The translations under genes were made by a program, and so were the position numbers. The notes beneath the pieces were generated by a model. The model searched no databases. It had not been told where the DNA came from and was given only the letters and a program-made list of their open reading frames with translations. Source: Sordaria brevicollis (lineage: Eukaryota > Ascomycota > Sordariomycetes > Sordariales > Sordariaceae). Taken from it: a DNA stretch of 64,000 nucleotides. Shown piece by piece: positions 1-13,200 of the stretch (the stretch's first letter is position 1; every line of letters begins with the position of its first letter). Location of the stretch: the NCBI GenBank assembly GCA_033439795.1, contig JAUTDP010000003.1, positions 248,001 through 312,000 of the forward strand, read 5' to 3'.

Positions 1-103
1 CGAAAGAGAACATGAAAAAACAAAGGGTAACGACGATAGAAAGGGGCAATTGAGCTGCTAGGCCAAGCCCGCATACAATTTGCAAACTCAACAAATACTC
101 ACC

Positions 104-3100
104 ATGACCGAACAACACGAGCATGCCCCCCATGCTGGCAATTGGCAACAACGGTTCGATACCGAGACTGCGGCATTGGCCCTTCCTCAAACATCGTCAT
201 CGCCCCTTCACCAGGGAAATCTCACAAGCCATCATGCTCTTGGGCGACAAGACATTGGTAACAGTGCGGCGGGAGTGGAAACAGTGACTCCTGTCAATCC
301 CAGACAGAAGGCTGTCACTGTCAATGCCATGTCCACGGACTACCATTACGCCACTGCCGGTGCAGCCATCGCTGGCTTCGTGACTACACCAACCCATGCG
401 ACGACGACAGAAGCGATACCGACAATACCGCAATGCATCAACAACCACGCCGGCGGGTGTACCGGCTGCGGGTCCTCTGTCTGCTCCTGTTCTGGTACAG
501 TGACAGCGCCGTACAACCTATATGGCGACTATGGATGGGGCCCACAAAACACAGCGCCAATGCCAATGCCAGTGCCAGGTCTAATCCCAGCAGCAGCTCC
601 CTCTGCTGCTGCCGCCGACACCTTTGTTGTTGACCGGAGCAGAGACTCCGAGTGCGGAGTGCCGGGTATGGGTGTGGATAGGAACAATTATCCGGCAACG
701 GGTAGTCAACTAGTTATGCATGCCAATACCAGCCATGATCAACTTCATGACACTGGAGCTGGAGTGGGAGGTGGAGGTAGTGTCTTGTTCGGCGGCGGCA
801 GCGAGAATTCAAACCAGAATCAACTTGACTCGAAGTTCCCCGCCCCAGGCCCAAGAGAATTCCCACAGCAACATGCTGGTCAGCATGAAGCCCAAGTCCA
901 CGTGCCCCGGCCTCACCCGTCGCAACGATTTTGGTCGGAGTCGGACCAAACCGCCGGCACGCCCATGTCCATGCGAGAACCAAGGCCGGTGCCACTCAGG
1001 CTCGGCACTTCTCCCTCAGTCGAACTTTCAGTTGCGGCTCCAGGATATCCCAGTCCACATCGGGAAGGTTTCATGTCGTTTCAGCAACAGCAGCAACAGC
1101 AGGCCTATGATGGCATGGTACACCACTACCACCAGCTCCATGATGGTCACCGTTCAAACACCACCATGATGGTGACGAGCCCCAACTTGGGTTTTCCATA
1201 CCACCATCTCGACACCAGACAACAAGGCGGCGAGTCCTTTGCGACATATCACCACGACGATGGACAGCAGCATTTTATCATGGCGGGGACGAACCTCGTG
1301 ATGGACATGCAAGGCGACATGGATATGAATACAGGAATGGGGTTGGAGGTTCCGAGGGACACCGCTGAAGGTAGCCGCCATGAGCAGCAGCAGCAGCAGC
1401 AGCAGCACCACAACTTCATGGTACCCGACAATCAGAAGCATACCGACCGCCGACCCAGCTATATCATGCCCATGTCCATGCCATCAAGTGCCTCCGACAA
1501 CATCCGCATCAGGATGGATGGTTCATCCCAATCCGTAGCCGCATCGCCTCCTAGGAGCATCAACATCAACATGGACGCGGTTATTGCGGTGAGTGGGTTG
1601 TGGTCAGACTCGTTTTCTATTTTCCCAAAGTTCTCTTCGATTTTTGTCAGGGCTCTGGTAGACGAATTGAGAAACTAACTATGCCTCTTTTGACACTTTA
1701 GACTCAAACTTCCCCGATGCCGAGGCAGCCGCCACCGAGTGTCTGGCAACAACAACCACAAGAACAAGAACCACAAAAGCAGTATAATCAAAGGGTGGTG
1801 ACAATGGCGCTTGCCTTGTCGCCAGATGGCCTGTGCCACAATAATAAAGAGATAACGACGGATACTCGACAGCAAACGAGAGCGAGACCGAGGGCAACGA
1901 TGCCAAACGATAACGAAAACCAAACTCATGACCATAGACGAGAAGATACCCATAAAGAAGATAGAAAGGGAAAAGGTCGGGCTTCTGGAGCAGAACCGAA
2001 CATCGACAGTAATGCTATGGAAACCGATGGGGAGGATACAGAAGGAAAGGCGGAAGGCCGCGAAGATGGAGGACAAGGCAAAGCCGATGACAGCCCAAGA
2101 AGCCACAGAGCAGAAAGGAAGCAACATGAGAAGAAACAAGCTGAAAATAAACTCACCAAAGTTGCCCAGGGTCACAGCTTGGGTCGGGGTCCCATGGCCG
2201 ATGGCGTTGGTGTCGGTGTCGGTGTCAGCGCCGGAGCTGGTCCGGGTCGTCGTCCCCGAACAGAACTCTCGACACTCTCCTCCGTACAACCCTACCTGAC
2301 ACCAGCCATATCACCCCCAGGACCTGGCCCTGGCCCAGGCCCAGATCCGGGACCCCAGCACTTTTTCCACTCCTCACACCTCCACCACTCCCCATCGATG
2401 TTGTTCGCAGCAAGAGGAAGCGGCTTTGTCCTGAAGCCTCTTCCCTCCTGCTTATCCCCCTCCATGCCATCATCATCAGCACTCACCACCCCACCGCTCA
2501 TAGAGTCAACCACAACTGCGACTGTGGCGACTGGGAGCGGAACAACCCGAGACCAGCGCAACCGCGCCGCCGCCAACCGCTACCGGAACAAATCCAAGGC
2601 GGCCGTGGCGACGCTGCAAACACTCGAACTCGAGCTCAGTTCGCGTCGGCAGGAGCTGATTTCCACCTTGAAGGGACTCGAAGAGGAGAAATTCGAGCTC
2701 AAGACGGCGCTGCTGAGGCATGTGGGGTGTGGTTGTCATCTGATACGGGAGTATTTGGAGGGAGAAGCGAGGAGGATATTAATGCTGGAGAGGGAGAAGG
2801 AGATGAGGGAGAGGGAGAGGGAGAGGGTGATGAGACATGGGGAAGGGGAAGGGGAAGGGGAAGGGGAAGGAGGGGGAGGATGGGGAGGAGGTAGTGTCAG
2901 TGAGAGAGTGGATGGGGAGATGGTGGGTGGATCTCCCTTGAGTATAGAAGGGGCAGCAGGGGTAGAGAATATGAGTATGGGCATGGGTATGGGCATGATG
3001 GGGGTATATGAAGGGATGGATGGTGGTGGAGGTGGAGGTGAAGAAGAAGAGGGGGAAGAAGGAGAAGGAGACGAAGAAGAAAGAGGGGGAGGAGGAGGAG

Positions 3101-3171
3101 GAGGAGGAGGAGGAGGAGGAGGAGGAGGAGGAGGGGTATACCCGGATAGAAAGGACTCTGAGGCAGGTTGA
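104..3171 (+). CDS. bZIP transcription factor (ATF/CREB-like), 984 aa, two exons
   Basis: Predicted nuclear DNA-binding regulator. Exon 1 is 104-1588 and exon 2 is 1702-3171. The 113-bp intron has donor GTGAGT, a CTAAC branch-like site and a TTTAG acceptor, and joins in phase 0. ATG 104 is the first in-frame ATG and has a CACC context. Residues 1-775 are low complexity, rich in His, Gln, Met and Pro, with CAG/CAA-coded glutamine runs. The bZIP is at about residues 777-845. Its basic region RNRAAANRYRNKSK is followed by a heptad-leucine segment ending in LLRHVGCGCHLIREYL. The pattern of a basic region plus 'LLRH..C...LI..YL' is known from fungal AtfB/Atf-type factors, so I infer an ATF-like family member. 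The C terminus is a purine-coded Glu/Gly tail with a run of about 17 glycines. It lacks the Hac1-type basic region. The bZIP call is firm; the target pathway is unknown. Confidence 0.85.
2788..3150 (+). repeat. Purine-only mirror-like tracts inside the bZIP 3' coding region
   Basis: The + strand is almost purely A/G at 2788-2890 (GAGAGG and GGGGAA units) and at 3018-3138, which ends in about 17 tandem GGA units. They encode the Glu/Arg/Gly and poly-Gly tail of the bZIP protein. Purine bias continues less strictly to about 3360 in the 3' UTR. Such tracts are length-unstable and can form triplex DNA; that behaviour is inference here. Confidence 0.85.
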
Positions 3172-3574
3172 TGATAATGAAGGAAACAGGGGAGGAAATC
3201 AGGATGGGTGGTGGGAAGAGAGACAGAGCAGGGTGAAAGAGAGAGCCGTGAAAGAGGGAAACAGCAGGGGAAAGGTGTTTCAAGGAGGATTTGTAAGGAG
3301 GGAAGAAGCATGAAAGGTAAGAAAGAGGATTAAACTGGAGAAAGGCTAAAAAGAAGGAGATACCAAAGTGGGCTTTTTTTTTTTTTCAGAACGAGGTTGA
3401 AAGGAGAAGAGAAAGGAGATATTATAGTGGACTTGACCAGGACTAGCTAGGCCCACGGTTTTAGAGTCAAACACCGCAAGGCAAGTTTGGATAGACTAAA
3501 GTCGGTTGGATAAATTTGATCTGGGGATCTTTCTGGCTTTGGATCCGAACATAATTCTGGAATTTGAGTTGCCG

Positions 3575-3835
3575 GGTTCCGAGTCTTGAGAGTGCTCTGA
3601 GAGGATCATTCTGTATAGGTGGTTTTGGGTCCGACATATTCTGAATCTTGAGTTCCAGAGTTGAATCTGAGTCGGAGTTGGAAAATATCGTGTTGTTGTG
3701 TAGGTAGCTTATGTTGAGTCCGACACGATTTCGAATTTCGAATCTGTGTGCCGGCCGGGTTCGAGTGTCGAGTCTGAGTTTGGAAAGATCATAACGTCGT
3801 CGTTCGTGTACGTATTGTTGTCGACTCTGTTGTAA
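3575..3835. repeat. Three diverged tandem units of about 75-105 bp
   Basis: Units begin near 3576, 3652 and 3757. Each has a 'GGTTC(C)GAGT..GAGTCTGAG'-type start, then a GG..A(A/T)ATC segment, then a GTGTAGGTAG-like or GTGTACGTA segment, then 'GTCCGAC' or 'GTCGAC' and 'AATCT/CTCT'. Divergence is high, so boundaries are approximate. Function unknown. Confidence 0.45.
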
Positions 3836-3846
3836 GTTGGTTCCTC

Positions 3847-3847
<1 letters not shown>

Positions 3848-3897
<50 letters not shown>
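3848..3897. repeat. Homopolymer run of 50 T
   Basis: Uninterrupted T from 3848 to 3897. Exact length is uncertain because homopolymers are prone to sequencing and assembly error. It could be the poly(A) scar of a reverse-stranded retroinsertion, but no element body is recognisable beside it. Confidence 0.9.
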
Positions 3898-3898
<1 letters not shown>

Positions 3899-5199
3899 TC
3901 GCCAGGGGAAAGTCGCTCGCCGGGTTGATAATGTGATTTCATTCTTCCTTTTTGAGGTTTTCCAGAGAATTGAGATGCCGGGACCCCCATTCCGTGTTTG
4001 TTGATATTGGCTTTATTTGTTCCTTTTGTTTTTTTTTTTTTTTTTTCATGTGAATTTCCTTTGGTGAAATGTCGGAAACCCGTGGTGTAGTCTGTTGTGG
4101 TGGTGGTGGTGGTGCTTGGATACAACGACGAACGATGGTGAAGAGGATGGGAAATGATGGAAGAAAAGTCATGGCAGTAAAAAAAAGAAAAACCAAAGGT
4201 TTGTTGTGTGTACAAGTGCACAAAAGTGTACGTACATGGACGGTTTCATACGTATCTGTTTGGTACTTCCAGGTTGTAGAAGCCTAGAAGGTCAAGAGTG
4301 AGCGAAACATTTGATGAGTTCGTTGGGTGAGAACGAAAAAAGGGAAGTGAAAATTCTCGTGTGTTTTGCTGCTGGATGGTTCAAATGTCGAGGGAATGGT
4401 CAGTCGGTTCTTTGTATAAAAGCTGGAAGGAGGCAATAAATAAATCGTTTTTGTCCGTGTCGGTTGATGTTGAACTTTGTCGTTGAAGTCATCGTCGTTT
4501 ATGGACCTAGTTTTCGCCCGTTCTGCCCGTTTGAAACAACCCTTGCGTAATGCGGTGATCTTGTGTTTGGTTTGCTTGGCATCCATCATGCAGTCGATCG
4601 AAGCGGGACCCACATGGGTAAACGGTTAACGGGCAGAGATGGGAATAAAGAAAGAAAGGGGTCCAAGGATTGTTGAAGACGCAAGGATTTTAAGGTCCGG
4701 GACCGGTTCGGGTTTTTCAGTCGGGTGAGGACGGTTGGTTGGAATTGTGAGGAGTTCTTGCCATGCAGTAGTTCCCTATGTACATGCCTGCATAGGTACA
4801 TGTTGTCTGCCCGGCAGTTGCTCCGTGTGTATTGTGTGAGTACCGCGGACCGTAAAAGACAGAGTCGGACACCTGGTTGGTGTTCTGGTGGCAACGTTGT
4901 CCGGACTTATCTTCCACAAACGCCTGGAGTAACTCATGTCTCCATAACACACCTCAGCATGCCTGGTTCGCCCACCACACACACCTGGACGGCACAGCAC
5001 AGGGCAGCTCATGAACCCGCAGCCCGACCCGACCCAAAAGAATTCTATCGGCTGGGCCCAGAATCCCTTCCGTCCCTCTCTCGACCTTGTTCTGTCCCCA
5101 GTGAACAGACCGCACTCTGGACTTTCTCTCCAAGCACCCGAATAATTTTTTTTAAGACTAGCTTCGGCCAATCAGGAGAGAATATTCGAGAGTAAACCA

Positions 5200-6855
5200 A
5201 TTAGGACTGGGTATCCTAATTCGTCGCTTTAATACTACGATAATTATTATAATTTTCCTCCACCTCGAAGCGGGCTCCGTACCCACTACGAACCCTATCA
5301 TAGGCACGATAGCGCCCTTCTAGGACAATATCGTAACTACGCTACGTAAAGTAAATAAAGAATTTATCGAGAGCCTTTAAATGTAATTTATTATCGCCGA
5401 AAAATTTATTAAAATTATCGTTAAAATTTACGATTCCTTCGTCTTACCCGTTTAGAAGCGGGCGGTAGCCCTCCTACGATTTTAATTTTACGACCTCCTA
5501 CGCTTTTTCTTCTATATGAATAGTGTAATACCTCCCCTTCCTTCGATTTTATCCCCGAATATTCTTCCTTTCTTTTTTCCTTAATAGAAGGAGCGTTTAT
5601 AAATAATTTAATTACCCGCCCCGCTTATTAAAGTTTAACCTAATATAGGCCTAATTAATTAAAGGATTTAATAGGGCCCTATTTATTAATAACCGGTTAA
5701 TTAAAGGAAGGATTACGCGCCCCCCGAAATAATTAATATATAAATTTAATAAGAAATTAAATCAAAAAAGAATATAATTAAGTAAATTAGCCGACCCCCT
5801 TCTATTAATATTATTAATATTAAAAATATTATTATTAATTTTTATAATTATAAAGAAAATTATAGGACCTTCTTCAAATTCGTTTAGGACGCGGAATTTC
5901 GGAAAATAATACCCGAAGGTATTATTTTATATATTATAGAGGAAATTAAATTTCCTTACTATTATATTTATAAAGTTTATTTAATATAATTAAGTTTTTA
6001 TATCGAAACGATTAAATCCGATTTCTGTACTCTCTTCGTCGAATTTAATAAGAAAATACTATAATACTAAATCGATTTCGAAATTAAAACCGTTTTATAT
6101 TATTTAATTAGAATCCTTCTTAAATTCTTTATATATAACGGCGTTTGTAATACTAAACCCTTTATAATATAGGAAATTTATATTATTACGAAATAACCGG
6201 TTAAAATTATTAAAAAAAAGGTTATAAGCGATTATATCGTTATTTTCTAGAAGAAGACTTAATTAATTTATATTTTCGGTTCCGAACCCGTTAAATTTAT
6301 AGAATATAATTTTTATATTAATACGTATAATAGGTATTTCGGCCTATATAATATAACGAAATCTATTTCTACTTCGGTTTATAAAGATTATAATACTCCG
6401 ATAATTAATTATAAGGATATATATAAACTTATCCTTTAATATTCGAATTATTTAAAATTAATAAAGCCCGGCTATTTAAATTACCCGGTATTCTTTAAAA
6501 CCCGAAATAAATATATAATTAAACCCTCCTTAGAATAATGTATTAAAACCCGGAAGGTTAATAAGGTTATTTATAAAGTAATTATATACGATTTTAAAAA
6601 ATAGTAAAAGGGTAATAGAAATAAGGCTATTACCCTTATTTAGGACGGTAATAATAGCCCCTTTTTTATTCTTTAATTATTAATATTAATAATAATTATT
6701 TAGCCTATTACTAATATAAATGGTAATATTATTTTAAAAAATTCCCCCTCCCCCCCCTCTTTAGAATATTTAACCCCGGCCCTTTACTTTCGAACGTTAC
6801 CCCCTCCGTTTACGGCCCCCTACCCCCATCCGCTAGCCGGCCTTTCTTTCGCCCC
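5200..6855 (+). mobile_element. LINE (Tad-like), 5' part: 5' UTR and ORF1 gag, RIP-mutated
   Basis: A + frame is readable from about 5835 to 6850 with stops only at expected Gln/Trp positions. Near 6330-6500 it has the spacing of CCHC zinc knuckles, but cysteines read as tyrosine (TGC/TGT to TAC/TAT), for example in a YSNYLKLIKPGYLNYP segment (about 6429-6490). This fits the C-terminal knuckle of Tad-type ORF1. The same frame continues past the gypsy insertion point at 6855/14094 into a Gln-rich tail. The left end near 5200 is set only by composition. The second part is 14094-15608 and the third is 26751-28570. Confidence 0.65.
6851..6855. repeat. Target site duplication GCCCC, left copy
   Basis: GCCCC immediately left of the 5' LTR is repeated exactly at 14094-14098 right of the 3' LTR. 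This is the 5-bp duplication expected of Ty3/gypsy integration. Confidence 0.85.
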
Positions 6856-7108
6856 TGTCACGGCGCTGGCGGACAGGGTCCCTGTCTGGCGGACCGGTTA
6901 TCGCTCGGGCGGTCACCTAACAAAGATTAACCGCACCAACGCACGTAATTGCGTACCGCCTTCGTAGGTCGCCCGCGCTCAAGTATAAAACCCTGGCGCG
7001 GGGCGCACCCTTTATTCGTTTCTTCTTTTCTTCTTTATTTTATAATTCTATAATAGATTTAAATTTAACGTATTAAATTTATTTCTCGTAACTACGTCGC
7101 TCGTAATA
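6856..7108 (+). repeat. 5' LTR of gypsy element A (253 bp)
   Basis: Starts TGTCACGGCG and ends CTCGTAATA (RIP form of CTCGTAACA). It aligns full length with 13841-14093. A TATAAAA box and a GC-rich 'CCCTGGCGCGGGGCG' segment lie at about 6980-7000, consistent with the promoter region. Its outer left half keeps unmutated CpA/TpG while its inner right half is RIP-mutated. Confidence 0.92.
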
Positions 7109-7208
7109 ATTATAAGATTATTCTTAATATATTAGGGAAGTATTTAAATATTCTAAATTTATTTACCGATTAAAATAATTATAATATATACTTTCGTAAT
7201 TAATTATA

Positions 7209-10200
7209 ATGGCGTATACCCCTAACGAAAAGGTTATTGTGGCCAAAACCGTTAAGTTATTTATTATTGAAAATATTTAAATAAACGAAGTTTAGAAGAA
7301 AAATATATTTAATAAATTCGTAGTCGAATAAATTAAATTTAATATTATAGATATATTTATTATTCTTAATATAATTATTTAGTAAAATAATATTTTTAAG
7401 CGTTATTTATTTAATAATATTACGATCGGCACCCTTAAAGAAAAATAGGATATTTAATTATATAATATCGATAAATCCAATTTAAAGGATTATAATATTC
7501 CGGAAGATATAGACGAAACTATTACGTTTTTTAATTAGGAAATTATTAATAAATTCGCTAACGTTTATTATATATTTAATATAAAAGACTTACTCGGCTT
7601 CCTATATACGAAAATTAACGCAATCGCGAAATATTAAACCTAATATAATAAAGGTTATTTAACCTTTATTTTTAAAGCTTTAATAACTACGGGCTAAAAT
7701 TATTAAAAATAAAATAATAATAATATCCTATTAATAAATTTTAATACTTTTAAATTTACTATTGAAGATCCCGAGGGCGTACGTACTATTTTCGAAAAAA
7801 TTAAATTATAAACTATTTTAATTAAAATTATTCTTTCCTAATAATAAAAATATTAAATTATCATTATTAATTTAAATACTAATTTAAAATAAATATACGA
7901 ATACGCTACTAATTTATTAAAATATTAAAAAAGCGCCGAAATAGATAATAAACGCTTCCGTAAGGATTTACGTAAGGAATAAAATAAAAATATATTCCTA
8001 ATACGTTAATTATTAAAAGCCTATAGAAATAAAGATCTTAATTTCGAACCGGACGATTACGAAACTTTACGTTATAAAAACGCCGTATTGCGTAAAAAGA
8101 ATTGTAAATTCTAAATCTAATTTATTACGTTACGTTAAATTATTAATTATTCCTATAAAGGAATTTAAAATAATACCCTATTTAATAATAATTAGAATAA
8201 CGATTTATCCGACAATAAAAAGGCTTAAAATAATACCCTATTTAATAATAGCTATACCGATAAATAAAGTACCCTTTACGAATAAAAAAATAATTCTTCG
8301 ATTAAAAGCTACTTATTCTATCCCCGCTTCTTCGTTAAATAGAATGAAATTTATTATAATTTAATTAAAAAAGAAAAAGAATTCGTTAAAGTTAAAAATA
8401 ATTTAATAATTATAAAAGTTTAAACCGAAGAATTAAGAGGAATAATAATTACCCGGGATAGTAATATTACCGATTTATATACTATAATTACTACTTTAAT
8501 TAAAAAAAATATTAACCTCCGTAAAGAAAATACTAATTTTCGTAAAAAGAAAATCGCCTTTTTAACCCCCGAAAACCTCGAATATTACGACTATATCAAT
8601 TATAATAAAAATAATAATAATAGAGGGTATTATAAGGAAATATTTATTACCAATTTTTTTATTACTAGCTAGGGACGCCTATTAATTAAAAAGAAGGATC
8701 CGCTTTATTTTTATAACGAAAAAAATAAAAATACTATTACTTTTAACGTTTAATACCGCCGTATTTTTAATAAATTTAAATTAAATATTAATTATTTCTT
8801 TAATAATAAAATTAAAAAAATATATATCGAGAATCGTATTATTAATAAAATTATTTAGGATTTTAAACCCTATTTCGCCGACGGCCTTTATAATATTAAA
8901 ACCTCCGATAAATTATTCGCCTATTTATACGCCGAATATTACGATTATAATCGAAAGGAAAAAGCTATTTACGAATTTAACGATTTAAAATTCGAAATAA
9001 ACGGGGATTTCTAAAAATTCCATAATAAATTCGTACGTTTAATAAGGGAATATAATCGCCCTCTTAATTTATAAAAATAGGAATTTAATTAGAAATTCCC
9101 GGGTATTATTTAAAACGCCCTCTTTTAAAAATACGGATAAGAAGATATTATTTTTAATTAATACGCTTTAATAATTAAAAAAGCGGTCGAAATTAATTAA
9201 TATATTTTCTATAATAATAAGGCTAAAAAAAATAATAAGAATAATAATAAAAATACCTCCTTTTCTACGAATTTATTTAATAAAATTAAGGGTTTTAATA
9301 ATTCTAATAAGAATTCTAATAATATTATTAATAATAATATTAATACCGGTAATAATAATCGAAGTAATTCTTATCGCGCTTCCGATATAATTCGTAAAGA
9401 AGTTTGCAAATTATTCGAAGAAAATAAATATTTTATATATAAAGAAATTAAATATCGTTTTTATAATTATTTTAACCGCTATAATAAAAACCCTAATTAT
9501 ATTAACGAATTCGTCGATTATTATAGCCGTAAAAATAAAAAAAACGATAAGCCGGCCGATAATAAAATAGAAAATTAATTATCCTAAAAATATAAATTCC
9601 CTCCTAAGGATTAAATTACTAAATATTTATTTTAAAAAGAATTTAAAAAAAATATTACTAGAAAATATAAAAGTAAATAAAAATTTTTTAAAGGATTATT
9701 TAAATAAACCCGTATTAATTACGTCTTATATTATAATAAATAATAATAAAAAAATTTTATTTACGAACGATACGTTTATTAATTCGGGAATAAACGGTAA
9801 TATTTTTATAAATAAAAATTTTATTAGTAATATAATTAAATAAAAAATAGAAAAACTATATAATTTTTATCCTTACGTTATAAGAGGGTATATTAAATAA
9901 TATAGCGAAACGATTAATTAATATTTAAAAGGAATTATTAAAATATAAAGTTAACGGTTCGATAAAAAAGTAATAATAATCGTCAATTCGGGGTATAATA
10001 TTATTTTAAATAAATATTAATTAAAAAAATATAAAACTTTAATCGATATCGCTAATACCAACCTTATCTTTAATAAAATAATTATAATATTATCGGCTTT
10101 TAATAAACGTATTTAAAAATTTAAAATATTCGTTAAAAATATAATATTATTACCTTTAATAAAATCCGGCCGATTAATCGAATTATTCGAAGAATTAAAG

Positions 10201-13200
10201 GAACGATTAATCCGACGTAAAGAAAATAAAAATTTAATAAAAATAGAATAATAATTATTAAATTAATGCGCCCTAAAGTAAAAGGAGGAAAACGTAATAC
10301 CTACGCGACGAAAGTATATTGAAATATTAGAAATTAAACGAAAAAACGACCCCCTTTAAAGCGAAAACGCGCGGGGCCGATACCGATTAAAAAAAAATAA
10401 CGTAAAATAGTAAAAATATTATAACGACCTTACAATGATCGGTACCGACGCTTTTTTTATATTCGCTAAATAAGAATATATAAAAGTAATTAATCTTTAC
10501 GAATTCAACTGATTTATTAACGATTATAAAAAATAAGCCCTCGTTAAAAATAAAGTAAAATTATACGAACGAACCAAAAAAGAAATTTTTAAATATATTT
10601 ACAAATATTTAAATATATTTAATAAAAAGGAATTTAATACTTTATTAAATTATTATATTAATAATTATAAAATTAATTTAATAAACGGAATAAAATTTAA
10701 AAACTTTAAATATAATTTATTATATAAAATATCGGTCGATAAATTAAAAATTTATTAGAAATACGTAAATAAAGCGCTAATTAAAGGTTTCATCGAAAAT
10801 AATTTTATATTTTAAATTACGCTTATTTTCTTCGTACCTAAAACTAATAATAAATTAAAATTCTATATAAATTATTAAAAATTTAATATTATTATAAAGA
10901 AAAATAAATACCTTCTTCCTTTAATTAATAAAATTATTATTAGGATTAATTAAACGAAGATTTTCTCGAAGATCGATATTAAATAAACCTTCTATCGAAT
11001 CTATATATACCCTAACGACGAAGAATTTATAATATTCCGAACGAAATACGGTACGTATAAATATAAAATCCTACCCTTTAAATTAATTAATAAATTATTA
11101 ATATTTTAGCGGTATATTAATAAAATATTAATAAAATATTTTAATAACTTCTATAACGTGTATATTAATAATATTTTTATTTTTTTAAATAATTTAAAAG
11201 AATATAAAATTTATATTAAAAAGGTATTAATTAGGTTAAAAATAGCGGGATTATAAACGGACCTAAATAAATACGAATTTTATATCGAAAAGACTAAATT
11301 TTTAAATTTTATTATCGAAATTAATAATATATCCGTCGACTTTTAAAAGATCGCGGTCATAAAGGATTAATAAATTCTAATAAATATATAAAGAGTATAA
11401 TCCTTCTTAAGGTTTTATAACTTCTACCGGCGCTTTATTAAAAATTATAACCGGATTGCTAAATTATCAATAATAATAACGAAAAAAGGAAAAATTTTTA
11501 ATTAAAATAAGGATTACTAAATTACCTTCGAAGAATTTAAAGGACAATTACTATTAATACCTATCCTAATATATTTTAAATATAAATAACTAATACGGGT
11601 AAAAACGGACGCTTTAAATAGAATAGTAATAGGAATTTTATTTTAATTAATTAATAACGAATAGCGTCCGGTTGCCTTTTATTCCGAAATTATATATAAA
11701 ATAGAATACAATTACTTAATTTACGATAAGGAATTATTAATTATCGTTAAAGCCCTATAATATTAACGAATAAAATTTATTGGCCTATATAAACCTTTCT
11801 TAATCCTTACGGATAACGAAGCGTTTAAATAATTTAATATTAAAAAATTTCTGAATTTATAATAAATAAATTAAATAAAATTCTTATCCCAATATTATTT
11901 CGTTATATTATATCGGTTAAAAAGGGAAAATAAAATTATTAATACTTTATTAAAGAAGGTAAAAGATTTAAAGAGCTAAAAAATTAAATAAAAAATTTAA
12001 TATACCTTTTAACTCTTTAAAAACTTAAAGGACAATTATATAATATAATCCAACGATATAATTAATAATATTAATATTATTTACGTATCTATTTCGTCTT
12101 TAAGAGCCCTTATAGAAATTAACCTAAAAATCGCGGAAGGTAACTATAAAAAACGCTTAAAAGGATACCTTTTAATAAATTATTTTATATTCGAAAATAA
12201 AACTTACTTAAATTTAAAAATTTATTAAAATATAATTAAAAAGGGGGAAAACGGATATCGATTTATTATTAATAAAATCCTTACCCGTTTCGATAAATTT
12301 ATTATACTATTTAATGCCTTAAAAGCTTAAATTATTTATAAATTATACGCGAAAATTACTACCGCTTATTTAGGCCGGAATAAAATAAAACGCTTAATTT
12401 CTATATAATATTAATAATTAAAGATAATTAGTAACGTCGACCGTTTCGTTACTAATTGCGTAATATATTATACTTCGAAGGTTCCTTATAATAAAATACC
12501 TAGTAAATTAAAACCTATTCTAATAGCCTATTATATTTAATAAAATTTAATCGTAAACTTCAAATTAATATTTAAAAATAAATAAAGATTCGATAACGTA
12601 TTTGTAATAATAGATTAATTAAATAAAATATTATAAATTATCCTTTATTTTATTATAATAACCGTTAAAAATATAATTTATATATATTATAAAAAATTAT
12701 ATTATATTTACGGATTATTGAACGAAATTATTTCGAATAAAGGTCCTTAATTTATTTTAAATTTTATAAACGAATTAATAAAGATTTTTAATATCTAATA
12801 AAAATTAATTTCTTTAAATTATAATTAAATTACTAAATAAGCGGAAATTATAAACGAATACTTTAATTAACGACTTCGTCCTTTTATTAACTATTTTTAA
12901 AATAATTAATTAGAAGCGATTTTAATAATAAACGCTATTTAAATAGGAATACTATATAATAATTTAAAAGGAATATAATTATACGAAATATTAAAAGGGT
13001 TCCCTATACTTAATACCCTAAATTAAGAAATATATATAAATTTTAATAGCGTTCGGCTAACGATTAAAGAAAAATTTAACCGTAAAGATATATAAAAAAT
13101 AATAGATCGAATTCGAAACTTCGTAGAAAAAGTTAAAGAATATATTACTAAAACCTAAGAATAAATAGCCAAATAAACGGATAAATATTAACGCGTCCCG

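Larger units (their letters stand above)
3172..5199. other. Non-coding stretch downstream of the bZIP gene
   Basis: No gene supported. It holds the likely 3' UTR, homopolymer T runs (13 at 3374, 50 at 3848, 18 at 4029), a degenerate tandem repeat at 3575-3835 and otherwise ordinary-composition sequence. Open frames of 70-170 codons here are low complexity (poly-Lys or poly-Phe readings of the T runs) or lack any family resemblance. Confidence 0.6.

Noticed and set aside
104..3171. bZIP gene as hac-1, partner of ire-1 in the window
   Set aside because: The basic region and the LLRHVGC tail are ATF-like, not Hac1-like. No Ire1-type split hairpins were seen near its intron, whose ends are ordinary GT-AG.
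3709..4221. 170-codon - frame downstream of the bZIP gene
   Set aside because: Its core is a poly-Lys translation of the T50 run and the rest is low complexity; no family resemblance.
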